A stretch of DNA of 64,000 nt from Novosphingobium umbonatum (lineage in GTDB: Bacteria > Pseudomonadota > Alphaproteobacteria > Sphingomonadales > Sphingomonadaceae). The position numbers and the translations under genes are program-made. Shown one piece after another: positions 33,401 through 45,253 of this stretch. The stretch's first letter is position 1. Every line of letters starts with the position of its first letter. The notes below the pieces were generated by a model. The model was not told where the DNA came from and did no database searches. It saw only the letters and a list, made by a program, of their open reading frames with translations. The stretch is taken from assembly GCF_004005905.1 (NCBI RefSeq), contig NZ_SACO01000001.1:62001-126000 (forward strand), in the 5' to 3' direction.

Positions 33401-35158
33401 TTACCCGTCGATATTGTTCCGGAACGTTTCGGGCAGGAAGAACAGGCCGAACACGAAGGTCAGCGCTGCCACCACCACCGGATACCAGAAGCCGTAGTAG
33501 ATATCGCCATTGGCCGCCACCATCGCAAAGCCGATGGCGGGCAACAGGCCACCCAGCCAGCCATTGCCGATGTGATAGGGCAAGGACATGGAAGAGTAGC
33601 GGATGCGGCTGGGGAAGAGTTCCACCAGCATGGCGGCGATCGGACCATAGACCATGGTCACCAGCAGCACGAGATAGAACAACAGGGCCACAACCACCGG
33701 CTTGTTCATCTGGGCAGGATCGGCCTTAGTGGGATAGCCCACCTTCGTCAGCTCACCCACCACAGCGGGCTTGGCTTCCACCGCAGGCTTGCCACCTTCG
33801 GCAGGCTTGGCAGGGGTTGCGGCCTTACCCACAATCGCGGTGGTAAAGGCAGCAATCGCCTTCTTCTTGTCCTCGCCGCTCACTTGGGCGGGATTGGGCG
33901 CCACGATCACTTTGTCACCAATGCTGACCGAAGCGATGGTGCCCGCAGGAGCATTGACCACATTATAATTGACCGCCGCCTTGGCCAGCGCGTTCTTCAC
34001 GATATCGCAACTGGTGGTGTCAAACGGGTTCTTGCCCACGGGGTCAAATTGCGAGGAACATTCGGCAGGGTTGGCCGTCACGGTCACCGGAGCCGTCGCC
34101 AAAGCCTTGGCCAGCGCAGGGTTGGCGGCATTGGTCAGCGCGTGGAACACGGGGAACATGGTCAGCGCAGCCAGCGCGCAACCGGTGAGGATAATCGGCT
34201 TGCGACCGATACGGTCGGACAGCATGCCAAAGACAAGGAAGAAAGGCGTAGCCAGCAGCAGCGCGGTCATCACCAGCATATTGGTGGTGGGACCATCCAC
34301 TTTCAGCATCTTTTCAAGGAAGTAGAGCGCATAAAGTTGACCCGTGTACCACACCACAGCCTGACCCGCGATGGCGCCAAAGAATGCGACCAGCACGATC
34401 TTCAGGTTCACCCATTTGCCGAAAGCATCGGCCAGCGGGGTCTTGGAACCCGAACCTTCGGCCTTGATCTTCTGGAACACCGGGCTTTCATGCAGCTTCA
34501 GACGCAGCCACAGGCCAAGGCACAGGAACAGGCCCGAGAGCAGGTAAGGCACGCGCCAGCCCCATTCCTTGAAAGCATCCTCGCCAATATAGGTGCGCAC
34601 GCCATAGACCACCGCCAGCGCCATCAGCAGACCGGCCGTCGCGGTGATCTGGATCCAGCTGGTGTAAAAGCCGCGCTTGTTGTCGGGCGCATGTTCGGCA
34701 ACATAGGTGGCCGCGCCACCATATTCGCCGCCCAGCGCCAGCCCCTGGAACATGCGCAGCAGCACCAGCATGATCGGCGCGGCCACGCCCACGCTCTTGT
34801 AAGTGGGCAGACAGCCCACAAGGAAGGTGGAAAGCCCCATCACCACTAGCGTGATGATGAAAGTATAGCGACGGCCAAAGATATCGCCAATATGGCCAAA
34901 CACCAGCGCGCCAAAGGGGCGCACGATAAAGCCTGCCGCGAACACCAGCAGCGCCATGATGAAGGCCGTGGTGGAATTGAGACCGGTCAGGAACTGCGCC
35001 GCGATAATCGCGGTCAGCAGGCCATAGAGGTAAAAGTCATACCATTCGAACACCGTACCCAGCGAACTGGCGGTGATCACCAGCTTCTCGCTATGGGTTG
35101 CCGTATGGTGCTTGGGCAATCCCGTTATGTCGTCGACCACTCCATGTATTGTAGACAT
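33401..35158 (-). CDS. MHS-family MFS transporter with large loop insertion
   Basis: The 585-residue protein has 12 membrane segments and the metabolite:H+ symporter signatures TVFEWYDFYLYG, GHIGDIFGRRYTF and LALGGEYGGAATYVAEHAP. Family members carry organic acids, proline, betaine or shikimate. Residues about 341-486 form an insertion between segments 9 and 10 that normal members lack. It is rich in alanine, lysine and proline, with two cysteines (367 and 384) that could form a disulfide, matching its expected periplasmic side. It lies 21 bases after the porin gene and is divergent from acetyl-CoA synthetase, so a short-chain carboxylate is a likely substrate. Confidence 0.88.
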   Translation of the reverse strand: MSTIHGVVDDITGLPKHHTATHSEKLVITASSLGTVFEWYDFYLYGLLTAIIAAQFLTGLNSTTAFIMALLVFAAGFIVRPFGALVFGHIGDIFGRRYTFIITLVVMGLSTFLVGCLPTYKSVGVAAPIMLVLLRMFQGLALGGEYGGAATYVAEHAPDNKRGFYTSWIQITATAGLLMALAVVYGVRTYIGEDAFKEWGWRVPYLLSGLFLCLGLWLRLKLHESPVFQKIKAEGSGSKTPLADAFGKWVNLKIVLVAFFGAIAGQAVVWYTGQLYALYFLEKMLKVDGPTTNMLVMTALLLATPFFLVFGMLSDRIGRKPIILTGCALAALTMFPVFHALTNAANPALAKALATAPVTVTANPAECSSQFDPVGKNPFDTTSCDIVKNALAKAAVNYNVVNAPAGTIASVSIGDKVIVAPNPAQVSGEDKKKAIAAFTTAIVGKAATPAKPAEGGKPAVEAKPAVVGELTKVGYPTKADPAQMNKPVVVALLFYLVLLVTMVYGPIAAMLVELFPSRIRYSSMSLPYHIGNGWLGGLLPAIGFAMVAANGDIYYGFWYPVVVAALTFVFGLFFLPETFRNNIDG

Positions 35159-35179
35159 GAAAGCTCTCCCTCTTATATC

Positions 35180-36667
35180 TTAGAAATTATATTTAGCCGC
35201 AAATTCAAACCGGTCGAGGCTGCCCTTGGCGCCGCTGACCAATTCTCTTTCCCCGTGGCGATATTCGATACCCAGATCGATCATTTTCACCGGAGAGTAG
35301 AACAGGTTAATCGCCCCGCTCCAAGCCTTTTTGTTATAGGCCGCGATTGACGCTGCGCTCAGGCTGGAGTCATAGGATACCGCCTGCATCGAGCCGATCA
35401 GATTGACGCGGACGGTCGGGCTGATCGCCACATGGGCCGCCGCCAAGGCCGCGAAGGTCTTGACATTGGCCAGACTATTGCTGGTGGGCATATAGACCGC
35501 ATCGGGCGAGAAATTGAGACCGACATAGCGCCCGATCCCTTGGCCATAGGTGGCCATCAGGCGCAGGTCGCTGGTCTTGTTGGCGTTGAGGAAATATTTG
35601 GCGCCGGTGGAAATACCATAACCCTTGGTGGTAACCCCCGCCCCCGACACTTCGGCGCGGATTTGGCGGCCGATACCGGCCACCGACAATTCGCCCTTAG
35701 CGCTGGCATAGGCCAGACGGACCACCGCATCGGGCACATGGTCGGTGCCATTTTCCACCAAAGTGGCCGAACCTGCGGTGGCCGTGGCGCTTTCGGGATT
35801 TTCCGCGGCCAGATGCAGCGTCATCCCCTTGCCCAAGGGCGTGCTGTAGCGGATCAAGGGCTGGCGGATGAAGACGGTGCCTTCGGTCGCGCCCACAAAG
35901 TCGGTCGATTCCGGCAGGGCGGCGGTATATTGGAACGTGGTCCAATCCTGACCAAAGGTCCATTTGTCAAACTGGACAAAGGCGCGGCGCAGCGCCAGCG
36001 TATAGCCATTGGTGGTGCGCTGGCTACCGCCGCCCGCCACATTCTGCGCGGCGCTGGCCGTGGTTTGAAAGTCGGTTTCCAGATAGCCCTTCACCACATG
36101 GCCCGCCACCTGGCTCTCGATATTCAGCCACAGGCGGGTCTGTTTGGCCGAGAAGTCGGTATCGGTGGTGGGCTTGCTGGTGGCGCTGGCCACGGGCAGG
36201 GTTTGTGGCAAATAGAAATCGCGGCCCAAAGTGTTGCTGGCCACCGCGCCGCCGTCATAATGGCTGCTGTCGGCGTTTAGTTTCAGGAAGCCGCCGATTT
36301 TCACCGTGGTGCTGCCCACGCGCATGCCTTCGGGCTGCGGCTTCTTTTCCGCAACGGCCAGACGGGTGGATGTCTCGCGGCTTTCCTTGGCCACGCTTTG
36401 CGCCAGTTGCGTGGCGCTAGCGGCATGGGCGTCCGCAGCACTGGCTGCTTGGGCCACGGCCACGGTTTCAGCCTTGGCGTTGGCCGCTTGCCCACGCAAT
36501 TGGGCGATTTCGGCTTCCAGCTTTTCCAGACGGGCCACCAACGCAGCCTCGCGCTGGGCAGCAGTGGATTTGGCCACCGGTTTGGTCGAGGCATGGGCTA
36601 CAGACGTGCTGGCCAGCGCCGTGGCCGCCATCAGCCATGCCAGCGCTGCCCTTTTCCGATCGGGCAT
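35180..36667 (-). CDS. DcaP-like trimeric outer-membrane porin
   Basis: The 495-residue protein has a signal peptide (cleavage near VAHA), a coiled-coil region (about residues 38-110, AALVARLEKLEAEIAQLRG) and a beta-barrel beginning with KIGGFLKLNA and ending in FEFAAKYNF. The coiled coil at the N terminus is typical of DcaP porins, which import dicarboxylates and related acids. It starts the operon with the MHS transporter, giving a matching outer- and inner-membrane pair. AGGAGAG lies ahead of the ATG. Confidence 0.85.
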   Translation of the reverse strand: MPDRKRAALAWLMAATALASTSVAHASTKPVAKSTAAQREAALVARLEKLEAEIAQLRGQAANAKAETVAVAQAASAADAHAASATQLAQSVAKESRETSTRLAVAEKKPQPEGMRVGSTTVKIGGFLKLNADSSHYDGGAVASNTLGRDFYLPQTLPVASATSKPTTDTDFSAKQTRLWLNIESQVAGHVVKGYLETDFQTTASAAQNVAGGGSQRTTNGYTLALRRAFVQFDKWTFGQDWTTFQYTAALPESTDFVGATEGTVFIRQPLIRYSTPLGKGMTLHLAAENPESATATAGSATLVENGTDHVPDAVVRLAYASAKGELSVAGIGRQIRAEVSGAGVTTKGYGISTGAKYFLNANKTSDLRLMATYGQGIGRYVGLNFSPDAVYMPTSNSLANVKTFAALAAAHVAISPTVRVNLIGSMQAVSYDSSLSAASIAAYNKKAWSGAINLFYSPVKMIDLGIEYRHGERELVSGAKGSLDRFEFAAKYNF

Positions 36668-36881
36668 ACATCTCTCTCCTTATGCCCGTTCGAGCGCTTC
36701 ATCGCTTCTTGGGCATGGTTGGAGCATCACGCCGATCGCCTTTGTCCGCCATCCTGACAAAAGTCGCCCCTCCTCCCAGAAGCGTAAGACCTTTGTATAG
36801 TCTTTCCCTCGACACGCTTCGGGCGTAGCATCATGGCCAAAGGGGCAAACCCGCTAGACCAATAAAGAGGAGCCAAGAGCG

Positions 36882-38831
<1,950 letters not shown>

Positions 38832-38854
38832 TCTGACACGGCGATAGGTTAAAG

Positions 38855-38888
38855 CAATGGGCTTTGCGTGACAGCGCAAGGCCCATTG
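38855..38888 (+). terminator. Terminator of acetyl-CoA synthetase
   Basis: A 14-base stem with one wobble pair (CAATGGGC...GCCCATTG outer part) and a six-base loop begins 24 bases after the stop codon. The downstream thymine run is weak (TCGTTTGGG). Confidence 0.65.
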
Positions 38889-39061
38889 TCGTTTGGGCCA
38901 TCCACCTTGCCGATCGGGAACCTTTTTGCGCAATATGCAACCAAACTCTTGCCCCAAGCCTCTTGCCCTCTATGCAGTCTAGCCTAAAGTAGTAGGCGCT
39001 AATGGGCCTCTCCCCCAAGCCCGATGCTGATAAACACAAGAGGACAAAAGGCTCCCCTTCG

Positions 39062-39703
39062 ATGACTCAGACTGTTCTGATTGCCGACGACCACCCGCTG
39101 TTCCGGCAAGCGCTCATTCTGGCTGTGGGGCGGGTGATGCCTTTGGCGCGGATTGTGGAGGCAGGCACCTTGACCGCCGCAGCGCGGGCGGCAGCGGATG
39201 CGGGCGATCTGGCGCTGATCATCCTTGATCTCAAAATGCCCGGCGCCTTGGGCTATTCGGGCATTGCCCTGCTGCACGCCGAAAAGCCCGATGTACCCAT
39301 TCTGGTGATCTCCAGCGCGGAAGGCGCGGGCGTGGAGCAAGAGGCGCGGGCCTTTGGCGCCATCGGATTCCTGTCGAAAGACGCCGATCTGGGCGCCATC
39401 GAGGCCGCCATTGCCCAAGTCGTCGGCGCGCCCCTCGCCCCCGCCACCCCCTCGCCGATCCAGCAAGATCAGGCCGAGATGGACAAGATCCGCCGCGAGG
39501 TAGCGGGCCTTACCCCCACCCAGCTCAAAGTCCTGCTGGCGGTATTGGACGGGCAGCTCAACAAACAGATCGCGCATAATCTGGGCATCGCCGAGGCCAC
39601 AGTCAAAGCGCATATGACCGCCATCATGCGCAAGCTGGACGTGCGCAACCGCACGCAGGCGGCGCTGGTCGCGCGCTCGCTGGGCCTAGACCTGCAACAC
39701 TGA
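39062..39703 (+). CDS. NarL/LuxR-type response regulator (CrbR-like)
   Basis: The 213-residue regulator has a receiver domain with Asp9 and Asp10, phosphoacceptor Asp56 (LIILDLKMPG) and the FLSKDA lysine, and a C-terminal LuxR helix-turn-helix (LTPTQLKVLLAVLDGQLNKQIAHNLG, in parts, then ATVKAHMTAIMRKL). The gene lies between acs and a symporter-fused hybrid kinase, the arrangement known for the CrbS/CrbR system that controls acs in Vibrio and Pseudomonas. It likely activates acs. ATG at 39062 starts right at the receiver domain and is preferred to one at 39002. Its 3' end overlaps the kinase 3' end by 18 bases. Confidence 0.9.
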   Translation: MTQTVLIADDHPLFRQALILAVGRVMPLARIVEAGTLTAAARAAADAGDLALIILDLKMPGALGYSGIALLHAEKPDVPILVISSAEGAGVEQEARAFGAIGFLSKDADLGAIEAAIAQVVGAPLAPATPSPIQQDQAEMDKIRREVAGLTPTQLKVLLAVLDGQLNKQIAHNLGIAEATVKAHMTAIMRKLDVRNRTQAALVARSLGLDLQH

Positions 39704-42700
39704 AATCTGCGCCAGAAAACCCTCTATCCCCTCCACCGAGGCAGGTTTGGCCTGCATGGTTACGCCCATATGTTCGGCGCGGGCGCGAATGTCGGGGCTG
39801 GTTTCGGCGGTGATCAACAAAGCAGGCAGGTCGGGCTGGGCGATGCGAAGGCTGGCCACCACATCCAACCCATCTTCCTCCGGCGTGTCCAATCGAAAAT
39901 CTGCCAAAACCGCATCCATCGATAGCCTTGCCTGCAACGCCCGCGCTGTATCTCCATCCAAAGCGCCATGCGGGCGATGGCCCAAGGCCTTTAACAAAGC
40001 CACGCTGGCCTCCACCGTGCGCGGGTCATTGTCCAGCACCAGCACATCCAGCGCCATCTGTGCCACCTGCGCGATCGGTGTGACGGCCTTGCTGGCCTCG
40101 GGCTTAGGCAAAGCCTCTCCCATCGGCAGATAGAGGCTGAACCGGCTGCCCCGTCCGGGCGTCGATGCCAGTTCGATCCGCGCCCCCAGCAAGCGCGCAA
40201 TCCGCCGCGACAGGGCCAGCCCCAGCCCCAGACCTTCGGCCTCCACCTCGCCCAGACGGGTGAATTCGGCAAAGATCGCCTCCTGCTTGTCCGCCGGAAT
40301 GCCCACGCCTGTGTCCAACACATCCAGCCGCAGCCATGGCTCGCCCGCCAAGACCCGCCGACGCAGCCCCACCAGCACCCCGCCCTCCACCGTATAGCGC
40401 AAGGCGTTGGCGATGAAATTCTGCAACAGCGACCGCAACAGGCCGGCATCCGTGCGGACGACCAAATCAGGGACCGGAGCCAGCCTCAGCGTCAGCCCCT
40501 TGCCCTCTGCCTGCGGTCGGAACCCTTCCACCAGATCAGCCAGAAAGGGCGCCAGAGCCAAAGGTTCCGGCCGCGCCTGCACCCCGCCCGCGTCCAGCTT
40601 GGAAATGTCGAGCAAGGCGCGCAGCAAGTCTTCCGCCGCCACAATCGCATTATCCACCTGCCGCACCAAAGGCACTGAACGCTCGCTAGCCTCGCGCGAG
40701 AGGGCCGCGGTGAACAGGCGCGCGGCATGCAAGGGCTGCAACAGATCATGGCTGGCCGCCGCCAGAAAGCGCGTCTTGTCCCGATCCGCCGCCGCCAACT
40801 GGCGATTGGCTTCCGACAAGGCCCGCGTACGCTCGGCCACGCGTTGCTCCAATCCGGCCAAGGTGCGTTTCAACTCGGCGCGGATGCTGGCTTCCTCGGT
40901 CATGTCGATAAAGCTGGTGACATAGCCGCCGCCGGGCATCGGCCCGCCCACCATCTTGATCACTTGACCATCGGGCCGGTGGCGTTCAAACACATATTCC
41001 TGCGCCCGGCGCAAATGGGCCAGCCTTTTGGCCACGTGATGCTCGATATCCTCCGCGTCCGCGCAAGGCCCGAAATCGCCCCTCCGCGCATTATGGCGGA
41101 TCAGATCGGCCACGGGCGCGCCGACATAGAGCATGCCTGCAGGGTAATCGAACAATTGCTCGTAACGCGAATTCCACGCCACCAGATTGAGTTCGCCATC
41201 CACCACGCTGATGCCCGCCTCGATATTTTCAAACGTGGCGGCCAGCAATTGGCGGGAAAAACTCAGCGATTGCCCGCGTTCATCCAGCAGGCGGGTAACC
41301 GCGGCAAGGCTCATCCGCCCACCCGCCAACGCGCTGGCCACCAAGGCGCGGGCCGAGCTGGTGCCCACCACGGCGGCAATCAGCTTGCGGGCCTTTTGCG
41401 CGCTGCGCCGGTCAATCGGCATGCCGCGCTTGGCTTGGGGAAATTCCAGCTCGGCGCGCTCCCGCCCGATGAAACTGGCCGCCAGATCGCGCAGGTCCGA
41501 CAGGTCCGACACTTCACGCTGCCAGCCCATCAGCACCGGCAGCGGATTTCCCTGCACCTTGCGCGCGGCCACCATGGCATAGACCGCCAGATTGACGCCT
41601 AGGCTCCAGAACGCGCCATGCACCAAGGGCGGCGCATGGCCGATGCCAAACAGGCGCAAGGGATCGAACGGGCCGGACGCCAGCGCCTCGCGCCATGCCA
41701 TCGGCAGGATCGGCGGCAAAGCCAGCGTGTAAAGCCACAGTAGGAAACCAGCGAATAGGCTGGCCCTCGCCGCCGCCGCATCGCGTTGCCGCCCGCCCAT
41801 GGCCAGCAACAGATGGGGCGTGAATTGGGCCATGGCGGCAAAGGCCACCAACCCGATTGAGGCCAGACTCTGCCCCGGATCGATCAACAAGGCCCATGCT
41901 AAAGCCAGCGCCACCACGCCCAGAATCGAGGCGCGGCGCACCACCAGCATCCGCCGCCCCAATTGGCCCGCCACCGGAGCCTCTGCCGCGCTGGCCCCGC
42001 GCAACAGGCTGGGGAAGATCAGGTCGTTGGACACCATCGTGGCCAGCGCCGTGGCATCGGTGATCACCATCGCCGCCGCTGCCGAAATTCCCCCGATCAA
42101 CGCCCCCGCTGCGATCAGGCGATGGCCGGTCATTAGCGGCAAATCCAGCACATAGAAATCGGGCACCACTTGCCCGCCCAGCACGATCACGCCCGCCAAG
42201 GCAATCGGCACCACCAGCAGAACCATCACCGCCAGATAGGCCGCTACACCCCAACGCGCGCGGGGCAGATCATCGCGGCTGCGCGCCTCTACCAAAGCCA
42301 TATAGAACTGGCGCGGCAGCACCAGCACCGCACAGGCCGAGAGCAAGGCAATCACCAGCGTTTCAAGCGAGAGATGCGCCGGATCAAAACGCGGGGCCAG
42401 CATGGCCAGCCCCTTGGCCACTTGCGCCGCGCTGCTATCGGCCAGCAGGCTGATCGCCAAACCGGCGACCAAAGCCAGAGCCAGCAATTTGATCGCCGAT
42501 TCCAGCCCGATGGCATAGACCATGCCCTCCGAGCGCCCCGCCCGTTCAAAACGCCTTGCGCCAAACAGGATGGCGAACAAGGCCAACAGCAGTGCCGCCA
42601 CACCCATGGTGGGCACAACCAAGGCGCGATCGGTGATAATCGCCAGAGCATTGCCGATAGAGCGCAATTGCAGCGCCATATAGGGCACGCTGCCCGCCAG

Positions 42701-43066
42701 CGCGATCACCGTGACCAGTCGCGCCACCACCACATCATGGCCAAAACGCGCGGCGATAAAGTCGGATGTCGTGGTCGCCTCCTCCTCGGCCACGGCGGCG
42801 GACAGGCGGCGCAAGAAAGCAGGGGCCAGCAGCAGCAAGGCCATGGGTGCCAGATAGATGGGCAGATAATTCCACCCCTCGCGCACCATGGAGCCCACCG
42901 CGCCATAGATGGTCCAGCTGGAGCAATAGACGCCCAGCGCCAGCGTATAGGCGACAAAGCGCAGGCGGGGCAGGCGGCGCGAAGCCTTCGCCTCGGCCCA
43001 GGCCGCCACAGTGAACAAAACGCCGATCCACGCCAGCGCGAAAAGCGCCGCCAATCCCAAACCCAT
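39686..43066 (-). CDS. SLC5/symporter-fused hybrid histidine kinase (CrbS-like)
   Basis: The 1126-residue protein joins an N-terminal sodium:solute symporter-like domain (about residues 1-480, some 13 membrane segments) to a PAS domain (about 600-730), a HisKA region with His773 (ASHDLLQPLH), a HATPase domain (NFIANALRYT, LDTGVGIP, GLGLGLALSRR) and a C-terminal receiver with Asp1056 (VLADFRLD). This is the CrbS architecture: the transporter-like domain binds or moves acetate and adjusts phosphorylation of CrbR. The gene converges on the regulator with an 18-base overlap, so the two cannot form an operon, unlike the usual arrangement. The weak ribosome site suggests low expression. Confidence 0.9.
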   Translation of the reverse strand: MGLGLAALFALAWIGVLFTVAAWAEAKASRRLPRLRFVAYTLALGVYCSSWTIYGAVGSMVREGWNYLPIYLAPMALLLLAPAFLRRLSAAVAEEEATTTSDFIAARFGHDVVVARLVTVIALAGSVPYMALQLRSIGNALAIITDRALVVPTMGVAALLLALFAILFGARRFERAGRSEGMVYAIGLESAIKLLALALVAGLAISLLADSSAAQVAKGLAMLAPRFDPAHLSLETLVIALLSACAVLVLPRQFYMALVEARSRDDLPRARWGVAAYLAVMVLLVVPIALAGVIVLGGQVVPDFYVLDLPLMTGHRLIAAGALIGGISAAAAMVITDATALATMVSNDLIFPSLLRGASAAEAPVAGQLGRRMLVVRRASILGVVALALAWALLIDPGQSLASIGLVAFAAMAQFTPHLLLAMGGRQRDAAAARASLFAGFLLWLYTLALPPILPMAWREALASGPFDPLRLFGIGHAPPLVHGAFWSLGVNLAVYAMVAARKVQGNPLPVLMGWQREVSDLSDLRDLAASFIGRERAELEFPQAKRGMPIDRRSAQKARKLIAAVVGTSSARALVASALAGGRMSLAAVTRLLDERGQSLSFSRQLLAATFENIEAGISVVDGELNLVAWNSRYEQLFDYPAGMLYVGAPVADLIRHNARRGDFGPCADAEDIEHHVAKRLAHLRRAQEYVFERHRPDGQVIKMVGGPMPGGGYVTSFIDMTEEASIRAELKRTLAGLEQRVAERTRALSEANRQLAAADRDKTRFLAAASHDLLQPLHAARLFTAALSREASERSVPLVRQVDNAIVAAEDLLRALLDISKLDAGGVQARPEPLALAPFLADLVEGFRPQAEGKGLTLRLAPVPDLVVRTDAGLLRSLLQNFIANALRYTVEGGVLVGLRRRVLAGEPWLRLDVLDTGVGIPADKQEAIFAEFTRLGEVEAEGLGLGLALSRRIARLLGARIELASTPGRGSRFSLYLPMGEALPKPEASKAVTPIAQVAQMALDVLVLDNDPRTVEASVALLKALGHRPHGALDGDTARALQARLSMDAVLADFRLDTPEEDGLDVVASLRIAQPDLPALLITAETSPDIRARAEHMGVTMQAKPASVEGIEGFLAQISVLQV

Positions 43067-43135
43067 CTGGCCTATCCTATCCCCCTGCAGCGCAGAGTAA
43101 CGGGCGCAGCAGGGCTGGCAAGCGGGTTAGCAGGG

Positions 43136-44209
43136 TCAGGCCGCCGAGGCGATCTCCGGATCGAGCGCGTGGGCGATTGCGGCAAGGAACTGGTCGGTGG
43201 CGCGTTCCCACGAAAATGTGCCGCCAAAGGCTGCGGCTGCCCGCCGGTCCAGCCCCAGCGCCCCGCTGACCGCTTGGGCCAGATCATCGGAAAGGCATGC
43301 TACGGGCGTTTCGCTAAGCCGCCCCTCCCCACGCCCGTCCGCGCCCAGAATATCCAGCGGCCCCGCCACCGGATAGGCCGCCACCGGCACGCCGCAGGCC
43401 AGAGCCTCGATAATTACCAGTCCGAAAGTGTCGGTCGTGCTGGGGAAGACAAAGCAATCCGCCGCGCGATAGGCGCTGGCCAACGCCCCCCCCGATTTCG
43501 CGCCCAGAAAATGGACATCGGGATAGCGCCGCCGCATCTCGGCCAGCGCAGGCCCATCGCCCACCACCACCTTGCTGCCGACGGTAGAAAGCTCGCAAAA
43601 GGCTTCCATATTCTTTTCCGGTGCCACACGGCCCACATTGAGCAGGATCGGGCGCGGCAGATCGGCCATCTCGGGCAGCATCGGCCCATCGGGCGTGAAT
43701 TGCGCATGGTCGATCCCGCGGCTCCAGCGGCGGGTCTGCGGCAGGCCACGTTCGGTCAATTCCGCGTCAAGGCTGGGCGTGGCCACCATCACCGCGCGCG
43801 ACGCCCCATGGAAACGCTGCATCACCGGCCAGAACAATTCCACCGACAGTCCGGTGCGGACCGACAGATATTCGGGAAAGCGGGTATGAAACGCGGTGGT
43901 AAAGGGGATTTTCTGCGCCATACACCAGCCCCGCGCCGACCAACCAATCGGCCCTTCGGTGGCAATATGCACGATGTCGGGACGGAACTCGCCCAGAATA
44001 CGGCGAGCGGTAAAGCGCGGTGCCATGGCCAGCCTGATCTGGGGATAGAGCGGCATGGGCATGGTCAGGAACCGATCGGGCGTGATCAATTCCACCTCAT
44101 GCCCGCGCGCCTGCAGATGTTCGACCGTGGCGGCCAAAGTGCGGACCACACCATTGACCTGCGGAAACCACGCATCCGATGCCAAAGCGATACGCAAGGG
44201 GGCGCTCAT
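43136..44209 (-). CDS. GT4-family glycosyltransferase
   Basis: The 357-residue protein has a two-domain GT-B fold: N-terminal WFPQVNGVVRTLAATVEHLQARGHEV, then PDIVHIATEGPIGW, and the C-terminal nucleotide-sugar motifs LNVGRVAPEKNMEAF, FLGAKSGGALASAYRAADCFVFPS and the E-x7-E motif FGLVIIEALACGVPVAAY. Relatives transfer mannose or glucuronic acid to diacylglycerol or sphingolipids. The start overlaps the stop of the LpxH-like gene (ATGA), so the two act together. In sphingomonads, a role in glycosphingolipid or glycolipid synthesis is plausible, but the acceptor is not shown by the sequence. Confidence 0.9.
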   Translation of the reverse strand: MSAPLRIALASDAWFPQVNGVVRTLAATVEHLQARGHEVELITPDRFLTMPMPLYPQIRLAMAPRFTARRILGEFRPDIVHIATEGPIGWSARGWCMAQKIPFTTAFHTRFPEYLSVRTGLSVELFWPVMQRFHGASRAVMVATPSLDAELTERGLPQTRRWSRGIDHAQFTPDGPMLPEMADLPRPILLNVGRVAPEKNMEAFCELSTVGSKVVVGDGPALAEMRRRYPDVHFLGAKSGGALASAYRAADCFVFPSTTDTFGLVIIEALACGVPVAAYPVAGPLDILGADGRGEGRLSETPVACLSDDLAQAVSGALGLDRRAAAAFGGTFSWERATDQFLAAIAHALDPEIASAA

Positions 44210-45156
44210 GCCGGTAACGCCTCGCTGGCGCTTTCATCCTGCTGGCGGTTGCGCGACTTGCCCTGCGTCTCGCCATAAAGGCGCATTTCCTGCGCCCAGT
44301 CGAGAATGGCCATCTGGCCCTTGAAATCCTCGGTCAAGGCGGTGCAGCTTTCCACCCAATCACCGTCATTATAATAGGTTACCGCACCAAACTGGCGGAT
44401 TTCGGCCGAATGAATATGGCCGCAAACCACGCCATCCACCTTGCGCTCCAAGGCGGCATGGGCCACCGCATCCTCGTAACGGCCGATAAATTGCACCGCA
44501 TTCTTCACCCGCTTTTTCAAATAGGCCGACAGCGACCAATAAGGCAGGTGGAACTGGCGCCGCACCGCGTTGAACGCGATGTTGAGCTGCATCATCAACT
44601 CGTAAGCCTTGTCGCCCAGAAAGGCGAGCCAGCGATGATACAACACAATGGCATCGAAGGCATCGCCATGCACCACCAGCAAGCGCCGTCCGTCGGCGGT
44701 ATGGTGGATCGCCTCCAGCAACAATTCCACCCCGCCAAAGGTCAGCCCCGCATAGGGGCGCAGCATCTCGTCATGGTTGCCGCAAATGAACACCACCCGC
44801 GTACCCCGATGCGCCATTTTCAGGATGCGGCGGATCACCTCATTATGTTCATCGGGCCAATACCAGCCCTTTTTCAGCCGCCAGCCATCGATGATGTCGC
44901 CCACTAGATAGAGCGTTTCGGTCTCGATGGAACGCAGGAAAGACACCAGCATCGCCGCATTGCAGCCGCGTGTGCCAAGGTGGATGTCCGAAATCCACAC
45001 CGTACGGAATTGGCGCTTGGGGCGCAGGCCCTTGGCGTCAAACGGCTCTGGTTGATCCAGCCAGGCGGCAATGCCGCCCCGCTCGCCCTTGGGTGAGGCG
45101 GCCGAAAACTGGGCAAAGGCGGAAAGCGTTTCCGCCGGACCGGCGCTGTTCATCAT
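44206..45156 (-). CDS. LpxH-like metallophosphoesterase (UDP-2,3-diacylglucosamine diphosphatase family)
   Basis: The 316-residue protein has the calcineurin-like metal motifs WISDIHLGT, LVGDIIDGW, CGNHDE, VVHGDAFD and VCGHIHSA in order, all with intact histidines and aspartates. Family members with this pattern hydrolyse UDP-diacylglucosamine, but this longer branch is common in alphaproteobacteria beside GT4 glycosyltransferases and its real substrate is unclear. It overlaps the GT4 gene by four bases. The start is uncertain: ATG at 45156 follows a GGGGG run, while ATG at 45216 has no ribosome site. Confidence 0.87.
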   Translation of the reverse strand: MMNSAGPAETLSAFAQFSAASPKGERGGIAAWLDQPEPFDAKGLRPKRQFRTVWISDIHLGTRGCNAAMLVSFLRSIETETLYLVGDIIDGWRLKKGWYWPDEHNEVIRRILKMAHRGTRVVFICGNHDEMLRPYAGLTFGGVELLLEAIHHTADGRRLLVVHGDAFDAIVLYHRWLAFLGDKAYELMMQLNIAFNAVRRQFHLPYWSLSAYLKKRVKNAVQFIGRYEDAVAHAALERKVDGVVCGHIHSAEIRQFGAVTYYNDGDWVESCTALTEDFKGQMAILDWAQEMRLYGETQGKSRNRQQDESASEALPA

Positions 45157-45253
45157 CGGCGAAACCCCCGTCAATCTTCGGGTTCCGCGCATAGGCGAGT
45201 CGCATTGCACGGCCATGACCGCGCCAAGTCAATTCCGTGACAGGGTCGAAGTG

